Assembly (NCBI GenBank): GCA_030426345.1
Contig: JAUHYU010000049.1
Location: forward strand, 1 to 37,722
Direction of reading: 5' to 3'
From: Bacteroidia bacterium
GTDB lineage: Bacteria; Bacteroidota; Bacteroidia; Cytophagales; Cyclobacteriaceae
DNA: 37,722 bases
Positions 9,189 through 17,440 of this stretch are shown piece by piece. Made by a program: the position numbers and the translations under genes. The first letter of the stretch is position 1; every line of letters starts with the position of its first letter. Under the pieces are notes generated by a model that was not told where the DNA came from, did not search any database, and saw only the letters and a list, made by a program, of their open reading frames with translations.

Positions 9189-9545
9189 TTTTATCTCAGC
9201 TGAATTTAATTACAAATCCCGTGAATTTATAAAATTTTAATTTGTTTAAGGAACCATTTACTTTTTGCAGGTAACGAAAGCTACATAATTAAAAGATGGA
9301 ATTAGTATCAAAAGATAGTAGGGGACTCTTGGTGGCATGTCATTTTGTTATACGGGGAAACCATATTTCTAATATAGTATTGATAATACTCTTAAAGCGT
9401 ATAATAGGCCATGACTTCAGCAATTATTAAGATATAGTTGCTTGCATTTTTTGATGCTTTTAGAAAACAAAAGGGAGACTATTGAAATCTCCTTTTTGTT
9501 CTTGAACAGTGTTGTGAAAGTTCTATTACTTCCTAAATAGATCGG
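9189..9545. other. Non-coding gap upstream of sulfatase cluster
   Basis: No credible gene was found in these 357 bases. The stretch must hold the promoter of the minus-strand sulfatase cluster, but I found no convincing TTG / TAnnTTTG pair on that strand. A perfect 6-base palindrome with a 3-base centre (AGTATTGATAATACT, 9376-9390) is a possible operator. The fdhA terminator lies at 9466-9500. Confidence 0.5.
9466..9500 (-). terminator. Intrinsic terminator after fdhA
   Basis: Two 13-base arms (9466-9478 and 9488-9500) pair with a single G-T wobble around a 9-base loop. On the minus strand the hairpin is followed by a T-rich run. It sits 45 bases beyond the fdhA stop and separates that gene from the sulfatase cluster. 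Confidence 0.8.
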
Positions 9546-10736
9546 CTAAGCCGGTACCATTCCATGTGGATCTATCACGTATTTTTTAGCCGCGCCCTTG
9601 TCAAAATCCATATAACCTTTGGGCCCTTCATCCAAGTTGATTACTTGAACATTTACCGCATCTGCTATTTTTATTTTGTCATAGAGAATCGCTTGCATCA
9701 AATCGCGGTTATACTTCATAACTGGGCACTGGCCTGTCATGAAGTGATGGGACTTCGCCCAGCCTAATCCAATGCGAATGCTTAAGTTGCCAACCTTAGC
9801 GTTTTCATCGATGCCTCCTGGGTCACCTGTCACATACAAGCCGGGGATACCAATCCCCCCTCCAGCTCGGGTCACTTCCATAGCCGCATTCAGTACAGTT
9901 GCTGGTTCTTCGGTGCCACTATCATGTCCATGACCTTTGGCTTCAAATCCCACACAATCCACAGTGCAGTCAACTTCTGGAACTCCAACTATTGCTTCTA
10001 TCTGCTCCGCCAATGTCGCATCTTTTCTTAAATCGACTGTTTCGCAACCAAAACTTTTGGCTTGTTCAAGTCTCTCTGGAATCATATCTCCTACAATGAC
10101 CACTGCTGCACCCAATAAATGACAGGAAGCCGCACATGCTAATCCGACTGGCCCTGCTCCTGCTACATAGACTATTGCTCCAGGTTTTACACCCGCAGTT
10201 ACTGCACCATGATATCCTGTCGGTAAAATATCAGACAACAAGGTCAAGTCACGTATTTTTTCCATGGCTTGGTCTTTATTAGGAAATTTCAAAAGATTAA
10301 AATCTGCATAGGGAACCATTACATATTCTGCCTGGCCTCCGATCCAACCGCCCATGTCAACATAGCCATATGCCGATCCAGGACGGGCTTCGTTCACATT
10401 TAAACAAATACCTGTTTGCTGTTCTTTGCAATTTCTACAGCGACCACATGCGATATTAAAAGGCACGGAGACAAGATCACCTACTTCCAAATATTCCACA
10501 TCTCTACCTTTTTCAAGCACTACACCTGTAATTTCGTGTCCCAAGATGAGCCCTTCAGGTGCGGTGGTTCGCCCACGGACCATGTGCTGGTCGCTACCAC
10601 ATATATTAGTTGATACAATTTTAAGAATAACACCATGATGGCATTTTCTGTCTCCGAGTGCAAGTTCGGGAAAGGCAATTTTTTGTACTTCTACTACACC
10701 TGGTTTGATGTAGGCAAGTCCTCTGTTTGAAGCCAT
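9546..10736 (-). CDS. fdhA: Glutathione-independent formaldehyde dehydrogenase (zinc MDR family)
   Basis: A 396-residue cytosolic medium-chain dehydrogenase that oxidises formaldehyde with NAD+ without glutathione. The length and residue numbering agree with the Pseudomonas putida enzyme. Catalytic zinc ligands are C46 (NICGSD), H67 (GHE) and D169, and structural zinc ligands are C97, C100, C103 and C111. The Rossmann motif is VAGAGPVG. It is a single-gene unit on the minus strand, closed by the terminator at 9466-9500 and divergent from the GH92 gene at 11161 across 424 bases. Its place among mannosidases and sulfatases suggests formaldehyde from demethylation of methylated sugars, as is known for 6-O-methylgalactose use in marine Bacteroidota. 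However, no cytochrome P450 demethylase lies in the window. Oxidation of another alcohol or aldehyde is the alternative. Confidence 0.93.
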   Translation of the reverse strand: MASNRGLAYIKPGVVEVQKIAFPELALGDRKCHHGVILKIVSTNICGSDQHMVRGRTTAPEGLILGHEITGVVLEKGRDVEYLEVGDLVSVPFNIACGRCRNCKEQQTGICLNVNEARPGSAYGYVDMGGWIGGQAEYVMVPYADFNLLKFPNKDQAMEKIRDLTLLSDILPTGYHGAVTAGVKPGAIVYVAGAGPVGLACAASCHLLGAAVVIVGDMIPERLEQAKSFGCETVDLRKDATLAEQIEAIVGVPEVDCTVDCVGFEAKGHGHDSGTEEPATVLNAAMEVTRAGGGIGIPGLYVTGDPGGIDENAKVGNLSIRIGLGWAKSHHFMTGQCPVMKYNRDLMQAILYDKIKIADAVNVQVINLDEGPKGYMDFDKGAAKKYVIDPHGMVPA

Positions 10737-11160
10737 AATTTTGGGTTTAATATTAGGTGGAAAATAGTTTAATTCTTAAATGAATTCCGGAATAGGCAAA
10801 TGTCCATTTCGCATGTCTTATCCAATATTCTTGCACTTAAATCAAAAAGCACTTCAGATAAATTGGAAATCGTTTTCCCACTGTACAACAATTCAAATAC
10901 TATCCAGCTTAAATTGTTTGTGATTTTACGCAGATCATTGCCTTGCTTTTGAAAAATTAGTGAAAAAACGGCAGATTAAAAATCAAAACCATCATTCTTT
11001 GCTGACAAATTGGTGTCGATTAAAATTATTCTATATAAAGATTGCTAGTAGAATGCGTAACCTGTAGCAAAGTGTTAATATACGTTTGGAAAAATGACAG
11101 TCCAAAATTCAGTTTCACAGAATAATTGATCAATTTTGAACTTCAATAACGAGCCGAGCT
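10737..11160. other. Divergent intergenic region between fdhA and GH92
   Basis: No gene was seen in these 424 AT-rich bases. The region must carry divergent promoters. On the plus strand TACGTTTG at 11081-11088 fits the Bacteroidota -7 element TAnnTTTG and lies 72 bases before the GH92 start, but a clear TTG at -33 is absent. No -7 match was found for the fdhA direction. Confidence 0.5.
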
Positions 11161-13404
11161 ATGATACGCTTTATCTTACTTTCTTTGATCGTCTTTTGCA
11201 TTTCATGTACTCAAAAAGAGCCTGAAATCCGTGAAAATAAAGTTCAGGTTTTAGACTATGTAGACCCGTTTATCGGTACAGGTTTTCATGGGCATACCTT
11301 TCCCGGAGCGGTCGTCCCTCATGGACGGGTGCAGTTGAGTCCAGATACGCACTTGCTTGGTTGGGATGCCAGCAGTGGGTATCATTATGACGACTCTACA
11401 CTCTATGGATTTAGCCATACACATCTGAGCGGAACAGGGATCGGCGATCTTGGGGATGTTTTATTTTTGCCTTTTACAGGGGATATTCCAGAAGAAAAAC
11501 CTGTTGGTACTTTCTCACACACTACAGAGAAAGCCTTGCCGGGGTATTACAAAGTGGTCGTAAATCCATGGAATGTGACAGCCGAACTTACCACAACGCA
11601 GAGAACTGGATGGCATAAGTATGCCTTTCCTGAAAATGCCCATGCGAAATTGATGGTCGATCTCAGCCATATTTTGCAAGCCAACTGGGGACATAAAGTG
11701 ATTGAAGGAGAAATTAAAGTTGTGGATGAATATACAATAGAAGGATATCGCCTGACAAGTGGATGGGCAGCATTTGACCCGATTTATTTCAAATGCAAAT
11801 TTACCCAACCTATCTCAGCGTATGAGATCATTGTGGATGGTGAAAAAGTATCAGAAAACCATGGAAAGGGAACGAATATTGTTTTGTATGTGTCGTTTGA
11901 AACAGACAATAATTCAGTTGAAGCGAAGGTTTCACTTTCTTCTGTTGATGCTGCGGGTGCTAATTTGAACATGCAAGAACTATCTAATTTCCATGCTTTT
12001 GAAGACGTTGTGATGGCTGCCAGGGATATTTGGGAAAAGGAACTTTCTGCCATTACGATTGAATCTAATGATCAAAGTGTAAAGAAAAATTTCTATACGG
12101 CATTGTACCACACTAAGATTGCTCCTATGATTTTCAATGATCTGGATGGCCGATATCTTGGTTTAGATCAAAAAATCCATGAATCTGAAGTAGGGAAAAA
12201 CTATACAGTTTATTCTCTGTGGGATGTTTTTCGAAGTTGGTATCCGCTGATGACGATCATAGAACCCGAACGTGCCGGAGAATGGGCCATGGATTTATAC
12301 CAACATTATCTCGTAGGTGGATTGCTGCCTAAGTGGCCTTTGAATGGAAATTATACCGGAACCATGGTGGGCTATCCGGCGGTGGCGATTTTGGCAGATG
12401 CCTATCAGAAAGGCCTTCTGGATTCCATACCCAATGATATCCTGCAAGCCGCCGTGACGAGCTCTACCTGGCAGAAGGATTTTTATGAAAAGCACAAAGG
12501 GACGAGAGCCGCAAGCATGATGCCAAAACATATTTTTTATAAAGAGAAACTGGGTTTTGTGCCGATAGACGAAGTTAGTGAATCTGTTTCTTATGGATTA
12601 GAGATGGCTTATTATGATTGGTGCGTGGCGCAGATTGCCAAAATTGCGAATGATCAGCAAACAGTTGATTCCTATGCAGAAAAAGGGAAAGCCTATGAAA
12701 CTTATTTCGATTCGGAAATAAAATTTATGCGTGGCAAAAATAGCGATGGCACATGGGATGAAAACTTCAATCCACGGTTTTCAGACCATGAAAGAAGTGA
12801 GTTTGTAGAAGGAAATTCCTACCAATGGACGCCTTTTGTACCGCATGATCCTGATGGCTTGGCAGAGCTGATGGGAGGAAAGGAAGCTTTGGGCGTTTGG
12901 CTCGATACGCTGTTTACGACATCGCCTGAACTTGCAGGGGAAAATGCTTCAGGGGATATCACTGGGCTGATTGGCCAATATGCTCATGGCAACGAGCCGA
13001 GCCATCATGTGCCGTATTTATATAAATACACCGATCGTCCGTGGCGAACAGAAGAAGTGGTTGATACGATTTTATATCATTTTTATAAGCCGGAACCTGC
13101 AGGTATTATTGGCAATGAAGATTGTGGACAGATGTCGGCTTGGTACGTGCTCAATGCCATTGGAATATATCAATTGGCTCCCGGGAATACGGAATTTCTC
13201 ATTGGGCGACCTGTGGTGGATCATGCCAAAATAAAAGTGGATAATGGTTGGTTTGAAATTGAGGTGATCAACAATTCCAGGGAAAATAAGTATGTGCAGG
13301 AAGTGAAACTCAACGGCGAGGTGCTGGACGAACAGCGTTTTGACTATTCAGATATTAGGGCTGGGAAAAAGCTTGAAATTTCCATGGGGAGTATGCATAA
13401 ATAG
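11161..13404 (+). CDS. GH92 exo-alpha-mannosidase, lipoprotein, full length
   Basis: A complete 747-residue GH92 enzyme. The signal sequence ends in a lipobox (FCISC), so C16 is lipidated. The N-terminal beta-sandwich starts at YVDPFIGTG and contains the conserved PGAVVPHGRVQLSPD stretch. The C-terminal (alpha/alpha)6 catalytic domain has E550 in FVEGN (expected general acid), H609-E612 in HGNEPSHH, and E653/D654 in GNEDCGQMSAWYV. All key family positions match, unlike the partial paralogue at 1-1862. GH92 enzymes remove terminal alpha-mannose using calcium and an inverting mechanism. Two GH92 copies near sulfatases suggest a mannan or a high-mannose N-glycan as target. The next gene starts 170 bases downstream behind its own possible promoter. 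Confidence 0.96.
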   Translation: MIRFILLSLIVFCISCTQKEPEIRENKVQVLDYVDPFIGTGFHGHTFPGAVVPHGRVQLSPDTHLLGWDASSGYHYDDSTLYGFSHTHLSGTGIGDLGDVLFLPFTGDIPEEKPVGTFSHTTEKALPGYYKVVVNPWNVTAELTTTQRTGWHKYAFPENAHAKLMVDLSHILQANWGHKVIEGEIKVVDEYTIEGYRLTSGWAAFDPIYFKCKFTQPISAYEIIVDGEKVSENHGKGTNIVLYVSFETDNNSVEAKVSLSSVDAAGANLNMQELSNFHAFEDVVMAARDIWEKELSAITIESNDQSVKKNFYTALYHTKIAPMIFNDLDGRYLGLDQKIHESEVGKNYTVYSLWDVFRSWYPLMTIIEPERAGEWAMDLYQHYLVGGLLPKWPLNGNYTGTMVGYPAVAILADAYQKGLLDSIPNDILQAAVTSSTWQKDFYEKHKGTRAASMMPKHIFYKEKLGFVPIDEVSESVSYGLEMAYYDWCVAQIAKIANDQQTVDSYAEKGKAYETYFDSEIKFMRGKNSDGTWDENFNPRFSDHERSEFVEGNSYQWTPFVPHDPDGLAELMGGKEALGVWLDTLFTTSPELAGENASGDITGLIGQYAHGNEPSHHVPYLYKYTDRPWRTEEVVDTILYHFYKPEPAGIIGNEDCGQMSAWYVLNAIGIYQLAPGNTEFLIGRPVVDHAKIKVDNGWFEIEVINNSRENKYVQEVKLNGEVLDEQRFDYSDIRAGKKLEISMGSMHK

Positions 13405-13483
13405 ATCATGGATTTGGAAGTGTTTTTATACATGATTTTCATTTATCCCCTGTATTGAGATCAACGGTGACGCATTTATGCTG

Positions 13484-13501
13484 ATTGGAAAATGTTCCAA
13501 T
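13484..13501. promoter_or_regulatory. Perfect palindrome, possible operator
   Basis: ATTGGAA-AATG-TTCCAAT is a perfect 7-base inverted repeat. It lies 13 bases upstream of the proposed -33 box of the 13575 gene, the right place for an activator or repressor site. No T run follows, so it is not a terminator. Confidence 0.4.
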
Positions 13502-13514
13502 ATGCTTTGCATGG

Positions 13515-13545
13515 TTGGGCATATCTGTATTAATTATTAGTTTAG
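13515..13545 (+). promoter_or_regulatory. Candidate Bacteroidota promoter for 13575-15630
   Basis: TTG at 13515-13517, a 20-base spacer, then TAGTTTAG at 13538-13545, which matches TAnnTTTG except at one base. The start codon follows 29 bases later. Confidence 0.4.
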
Positions 13546-13574
13546 GCTGAATTTTGAGAAACAAATAATAAACA

Positions 13575-14627
13575 ATGAAACTATTGAAGTTATTGGCAGC
13601 AATATCCATGGGGATAATGCCCTTTATTTCCATGAATTTGAAGGCTCAACCAAAGGATGAAACGGTAGAAATTAAGAAAATTTGGGATAAGGCTGGCCAC
13701 AATGCATTTACGGATATTACCTTTTTCAGGGGTAAATTCTATGTCGTATTTCGTGAAGGGGAGGGACATATACCCAATGAAGACAATACAGGAAACGGAA
13801 AAATTAGAATACTGTCATCCTCCGATGCTGAGTTTTGGGAATCTGCTGGTCTAATAGAATTGGAAGGTATTGATCTCAGAGACCCTAAAATATCAGTAAC
13901 GCCAAAAAAACGGCTGATGATTTTATATGGTGGTTCTGAATACGACCATCGCAACTTAAAAGGATATACTCCCTATGTGTCATTTTCAGATGCTAGCGGT
14001 AAAAAGTTTTCAGATCCTGAGCCTGTAGAGTTGGATGAAAGGATCAAAACTGGAAATGATTGGCTATGGCGCGTCACATGGTATGACAAAGTCGGATATG
14101 GTGTCGTGTACCAATCAGGTATAGAGAATGGTAGGAAAAAGGACTTTAAAGCTTTTTTAGTAAAGACTACCAAGGGTGGTGAGTATGAATTGGTTACGGA
14201 GCTGGAAGTGGATGGTGATCCTACTGAAGCAACAATAGGTTTTTTGAGCGGAGCCGAAATGTTGATCGTGATCCGTAGAGATAGTGGTGATCAATTGGGA
14301 ATGATTGGCACAAGCAAGGCCCCTTATACAGATTGGTCTTGGGAAAAGATGGAATATAAACTTGGTGGCCCAAATTTTCAGGTGATTCCCATCAACAAAG
14401 TTTTAATAGGAACCAGAGCCTTTGATGATGATGGCCCTTACACCGCTTTATTGCTTGGCAAGAAAGGTGAGAAATTCAAGGAGGTGATGCGTTTCCCAAG
14501 TGGAGGAGATACGAGCTATCCCGGCATGTATTCGATCTCTGGATATGTTTGGTTTACATATTACTCCAGTCATGAAGGAAAAGCTGCGATTTATTATACC
14601 AGAATCCCACTTTCAAAGCTAAAATAA
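13575..14627 (+). CDS. Secreted sialidase-like beta-propeller protein, function unknown
   Basis: A 350-residue protein with a signal peptide (residues 1-25, ending NLKAQ). After it come regularly repeated strand patterns of about 50 residues, such as ITFFRGKFYVVFREG, DPKISVTPKKRLMILYGG and YPGMYSISGYVWFTYYSS. These are typical of five- or six-bladed propellers related to the BNR/GH43 folds. Canonical Asp boxes are degenerate. I recognise the general type, seen in Bacteroidota sugar clusters, but cannot name a reaction. A dehydrogenase of the Gfo/Idh/MocA family starts 16 bases after the stop, so the two are very likely coexpressed. It could be a glycosidase or lyase whose product the dehydrogenase handles. 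Confidence 0.8.
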   Translation: MKLLKLLAAISMGIMPFISMNLKAQPKDETVEIKKIWDKAGHNAFTDITFFRGKFYVVFREGEGHIPNEDNTGNGKIRILSSSDAEFWESAGLIELEGIDLRDPKISVTPKKRLMILYGGSEYDHRNLKGYTPYVSFSDASGKKFSDPEPVELDERIKTGNDWLWRVTWYDKVGYGVVYQSGIENGRKKDFKAFLVKTTKGGEYELVTELEVDGDPTEATIGFLSGAEMLIVIRRDSGDQLGMIGTSKAPYTDWSWEKMEYKLGGPNFQVIPINKVLIGTRAFDDDGPYTALLLGKKGEKFKEVMRFPSGGDTSYPGMYSISGYVWFTYYSSHEGKAAIYYTRIPLSKLK

Positions 14628-14643
14628 ACTATTCTATCCAAAT

Positions 14644-15630
14644 ATGTTTACACAGATTTCAGGAAATGTAAAATGGGGCATTATCGGTTGTGGTGATGTA
14701 ACGGAGGTAAAAAGCGGCCCGGCTTTTCAGAAAGTAGATAACTCTGAACTCGTGGCTGTAATGCGGCGCAATGGCGAGAAAGCTGCCGACTATGCTAAAA
14801 GACATGGCGTGCCAAAATGGTATGACGATGCCGATAAGCTGATCAATGATCCTGAGATCAATGCGATCTATGTGGCCACACCACCTAGTTCGCACGCAGA
14901 ATATGCCATAAAATCCATGAAAGCAGGCAAGCCCGTTTATGTTGAAAAACCGATGGCCATGAATGCCGCCGAATGCCAACAGATAGTAGATGTGAGTAAA
15001 GAAACTGGGGTTCCACTATTTGTGGCTTACTATCGAAGAACCTTACCGCTATTTGTAAAGCTGAAGGAACTCATGGATATGGAGGCCATTGGTGATGTGA
15101 AAACCATTAACATTACATTACACGCTCCTGCCAAGCCGGAAGAGTTGGATGGCTCTGGAGGATGGCGGATTGACCCAGCTATTTCGGGTGGAGGACATTT
15201 TCACGATCTTGCTGCACACCAGCTGGACTATCTGGAATATGCTTTTGGGCCAATAAAGACCATCAAAGGATTGAGTAATAATCAGGTTGGCTTGTATGCG
15301 CCCGCTGATGTAGTTACTGCAGCTTTTCAATTTGATTCTGGAGTTATGGGTTCTGGGTCCTGGTGCTTTACCGTTCCGGAAAAGCAAGCTATGGACGTCA
15401 CCGAGATTGTAGGTTCGAAAGGCAGGATATCATTTTCATTTTTTAGCAATCAGGTATTGCATGTTGAGACGGAAACCATGGTAGAGAATTTTGAAATTCC
15501 CAACCCAGCACACGTGCACCAGCCTTTGGTAGATTTGGTGGTGAAAGACTTGCGAGGCGAGGGAACATGCCCTAGCACTGGGGAAACCGGATTGCGAGCT
15601 ACCTTGCTTATGGATGAGGTGGTGGGTTGA
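14644..15630 (+). CDS. Gfo/Idh/MocA-family NAD(P)-dependent sugar dehydrogenase
   Basis: A 328-residue oxidoreductase. The N-terminal Rossmann fold has the motif GIIGCGDV (residues 12-19) and the family EKP motif at 101-103, where the lysine is catalytic. The C-terminal sheet domain contains GGGHFHDLAAHQLDYLEY, with the His used in substrate turnover in this family. There is no signal peptide, so it is cytoplasmic. Members oxidise or reduce sugars, inositols or sugar acids, and the substrate cannot be read from sequence. It follows the secreted propeller gene by 16 bases. The downstream 136 bases hold a REP-like relic rather than another metabolic gene, so this ends the sugar block. Confidence 0.93.
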   Translation: MFTQISGNVKWGIIGCGDVTEVKSGPAFQKVDNSELVAVMRRNGEKAADYAKRHGVPKWYDDADKLINDPEINAIYVATPPSSHAEYAIKSMKAGKPVYVEKPMAMNAAECQQIVDVSKETGVPLFVAYYRRTLPLFVKLKELMDMEAIGDVKTINITLHAPAKPEELDGSGGWRIDPAISGGGHFHDLAAHQLDYLEYAFGPIKTIKGLSNNQVGLYAPADVVTAAFQFDSGVMGSGSWCFTVPEKQAMDVTEIVGSKGRISFSFFSNQVLHVETETMVENFEIPNPAHVHQPLVDLVVKDLRGEGTCPSTGETGLRATLLMDEVVG

Positions 15631-15660
15631 TAAAAACCTTAATATGGCACATGAGGATCA

Positions 15661-15743
15661 TCATTGCGAACGGAGTTTTGGAGAAATGAGGCAATTTTGT
15701 TGAATTTTGGTAGATAAAAAGAGATCACTACGTTCCTCGCGAA
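15661..15743. repeat. Degenerate REP/BIME-like palindromic element
   Basis: The left part (CATTGCGAACGGAG, then GGCAAT) and the right part (GAGATCACTACGTTCCTCGCG) resemble the two arms of the common interspersed palindrome of the type ATTGCGAacGAAGtGaaGCAATCT. Pairing is imperfect and the arms are interrupted, so it looks like a decayed copy. It marks the border between the sugar genes and the following patch. Confidence 0.45.
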
Positions 15744-15766
15744 GAAGATAATTAATAGAATTGTCA

Positions 15767-16231
15767 ATGGATACAATTACAATAGAAAGAAATCAGCGAA
15801 TTAAAATGTTCTTTAATGAATATTACTTTGGGGTGCCGATTTGGATGATGATATTCAGACTTATTGGTGGGCCATTTATATGCTTTATTGGATTGACCAT
15901 GTACTCAAACGCTTCTGAACGATTTGGAATTGCTTATGGAGGATTTGCGATTGCTTTTTCAATTTATTATACCTTAATACCTTTTTTGTGGGTATTGATC
16001 AAGTGGAAATACTATAAGACAATTAAATTTCAAATTGAAGCTACATCAGACAAGCTAATTCTTAAAGAAGACGAAAGCGAATCACTAACTGAATACTCAA
16101 AATTTGAGAAAATATTAAAGCGTAAGAATTACTTCGCTCTTAGAATTCAAAAGGGTTTGAAAATCTATGTGCCGATTGCACAATTATCTCAACGAACTGT
16201 GGAAATTCTAACTGAAAAGATGAAAAAATAA
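15767..16231 (+). CDS. YcxB-like two-helix membrane protein
   Basis: A 154-residue protein with two hydrophobic segments (roughly residues 26-46 and 56-80). A soluble C-terminal domain follows in which SLTEYSKFEKILKRKNYFAL and the following KIYVPIAQL fit the YcxB-like C-terminal domain pattern (a compact sheet domain ending in a proline-containing strand). The reading frame is open to a TTG at 15761, but the ATG at 15767 two codons later is the more likely start. Function in this family is unknown. No obvious partner was seen; it stands between a REP-like element and a rhodanese gene. Confidence 0.65.
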   Translation: MDTITIERNQRIKMFFNEYYFGVPIWMMIFRLIGGPFICFIGLTMYSNASERFGIAYGGFAIAFSIYYTLIPFLWVLIKWKYYKTIKFQIEATSDKLILKEDESESLTEYSKFEKILKRKNYFALRIQKGLKIYVPIAQLSQRTVEILTEKMKK

Positions 16232-16232
16232 T

Positions 16233-16264
16233 GCCTGCAAAAGCAGCGAACGAAGGCTATTTTT
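16233..16264 (+). terminator. Possible weak terminator after YcxB-like gene
   Basis: Short stem GCCT/AGGC (16233-16236 with 16254-16257), with an alternative inner stem CTGC-AAAA-GCAG, followed by TATTTTTTA. Weak pairing. Confidence 0.3.
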
Positions 16265-16339
16265 TAGTTTATGTTACTTTTAAGAGGTAGAAGGTTATCC
16301 AGCAATTATACATTTGAACTTTACATTTAAAATTATCTC

Positions 16340-16651
16340 ATGGGCATATTATCACTTTTTGGAATTAAGAGTAGGGAAGAATTGGTAAGGGAAGCATTAG
16401 CAGAAGATGCTGTGGTCGTGGATGTGCGCTCTCCTCAGGAATTCAAAGATGGCCACATTACAAGTGCGATCAACATTCCGTTGCCGCAGATTGAGGCTAG
16501 GGTTTCTACTTTAAAGAAGAAAAACAAAACTATTATCACTTGCTGCAAGTCAGGGGCCAGGGCCGGAAAAGCCAAAAAGATACTGGAAGCAAATGGATTG
16601 AAATGCGTGAACGCAGGCTCTTGGGGCAAACTGAACTATTGGATGCATTAG
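16340..16651 (+). CDS. Single-domain rhodanese-like sulfurtransferase
   Basis: A 103-residue cytosolic protein made of one rhodanese domain. VVVDVRSPQEFKDGHI is the usual opening (residues 25-40), and the active-site loop CKSGAR starts at C69, the predicted persulfide carrier. A second Cys (C68) stands directly before it. The protein should carry or transfer sulfane sulfur, but no physiological partner is evident from the neighbours. It starts 108 bases after the YcxB-like gene and converges with the pentapeptide-repeat gene over 21 bases. Confidence 0.9.
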   Translation: MGILSLFGIKSREELVREALAEDAVVVDVRSPQEFKDGHITSAINIPLPQIEARVSTLKKKNKTIITCCKSGARAGKAKKILEANGLKCVNAGSWGKLNYWMH

Positions 16652-16672
16652 TACATTGAGTTGGTGATTGGC

Positions 16673-17260
16673 TCACTCAATTTCGATATCCAAAGGAGCC
16701 AAAAATGATAGTACTTCGGGCATGGAAAATAGGGTCTTTTTGACCTTATTTTTTGTCGGGTCGATGGCATAGCCTTTGGCCTGACGGAAATCTGCTTTTT
16801 GCATGTTGCAATTTTCAAACAGTGTCCCTTGCAAATCGCACATAGAAAAATCAGCCGCTAGCAAGCTCGCTTCATAAAAATCACAATCCTTGAGAACACT
16901 AGCGCTAAATGACATCTCATCCAGTTTAAGTCCCGAAAAATTACACATCAGCAAGTTGCAGTTTTCGAGTTTCATGGAAAAAAGAAGCTTTTTGCATATA
17001 GAAAAATCCATCCCGACCAGCTTGCAATCTGTAAACAGCACTTCCCCCATTTTGCTTTGGTGCAAGTTAGAGTTGCTGATGTTGCAATTATGAAATGAGC
17101 AATTGTCAAAAGATACATTGCGCAGATTGCAGTCCGTAAATTCACAATCCTTGAAATCGCAATCTTCAAAATTCATGCTGGACAGATCAGCACCTACCAA
17201 CTGTATTTTTTGAAATGTGTGGCTATCCCAGTCTTTTTTACTCAATATTTCCATGTGCAT
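16673..17260 (-). CDS. Pentapeptide-repeat protein (Qnr-like fold)
   Basis: A 195-residue right-handed quadrilateral beta-helix. Repeats of the A/C-D/N-F/L-x-x type run from about residue 25 to 160 (for example MNFEDCDFKDCEFTDCNLRN), with many Cys and Phe at core positions. The C-terminal stretch ending SFLAPLDIEIE resembles the Qnr/McbG group, which mimics B-DNA and protects DNA gyrase. Outside clinical plasmids most such chromosomal proteins have unknown roles, so resistance should not be assumed. Two in-frame ATG codons (17260 and 17254) could both serve as start. It is alone on its strand here. Confidence 0.88.
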   Translation of the reverse strand: MHMEILSKKDWDSHTFQKIQLVGADLSSMNFEDCDFKDCEFTDCNLRNVSFDNCSFHNCNISNSNLHQSKMGEVLFTDCKLVGMDFSICKKLLFSMKLENCNLLMCNFSGLKLDEMSFSASVLKDCDFYEASLLAADFSMCDLQGTLFENCNMQKADFRQAKGYAIDPTKNKVKKTLFSMPEVLSFLAPLDIEIE

Positions 17261-17318
17261 GAAATGCCTGTGTTTTTAAAATTCCAATGTAATATGAAAA
17301 ACCCATCTGCGCCATTCT

Positions 17319-17341
17319 TTCATGGATTTTAGAGGCTTTTT
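17319..17341 (+). repeat. Intergenic copy of TTCATGGATTTTnnnGGCTTTTT word
   Basis: TTCATGGATTTTAGAGGC followed by a T run, between the divergent pentapeptide and glucosaminidase genes. It matches the minus-strand copy at 1932-1954 with one mismatch over 23 bases. Confidence 0.6.
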
Positions 17342-17440
17342 TATGTGAAAACCCGGGCTTTGGTTGGATGGAGTTGCAGCGATATTGATTTTTCTTCCTA
17401 TCAAATATTTCTATATTGAGCATATTATTTTCGAATATTT

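Noticed and set aside
9899-10122. Two plus-strand frames opposite fdhA
   Set aside because: Shadows of fdhA codon use; no motif and no start context.
16673-17260. Quinolone resistance gene (qnr)
   Set aside because: The fold and C-terminus resemble Qnr, but many chromosomal pentapeptide proteins do, and nothing shows gyrase protection.
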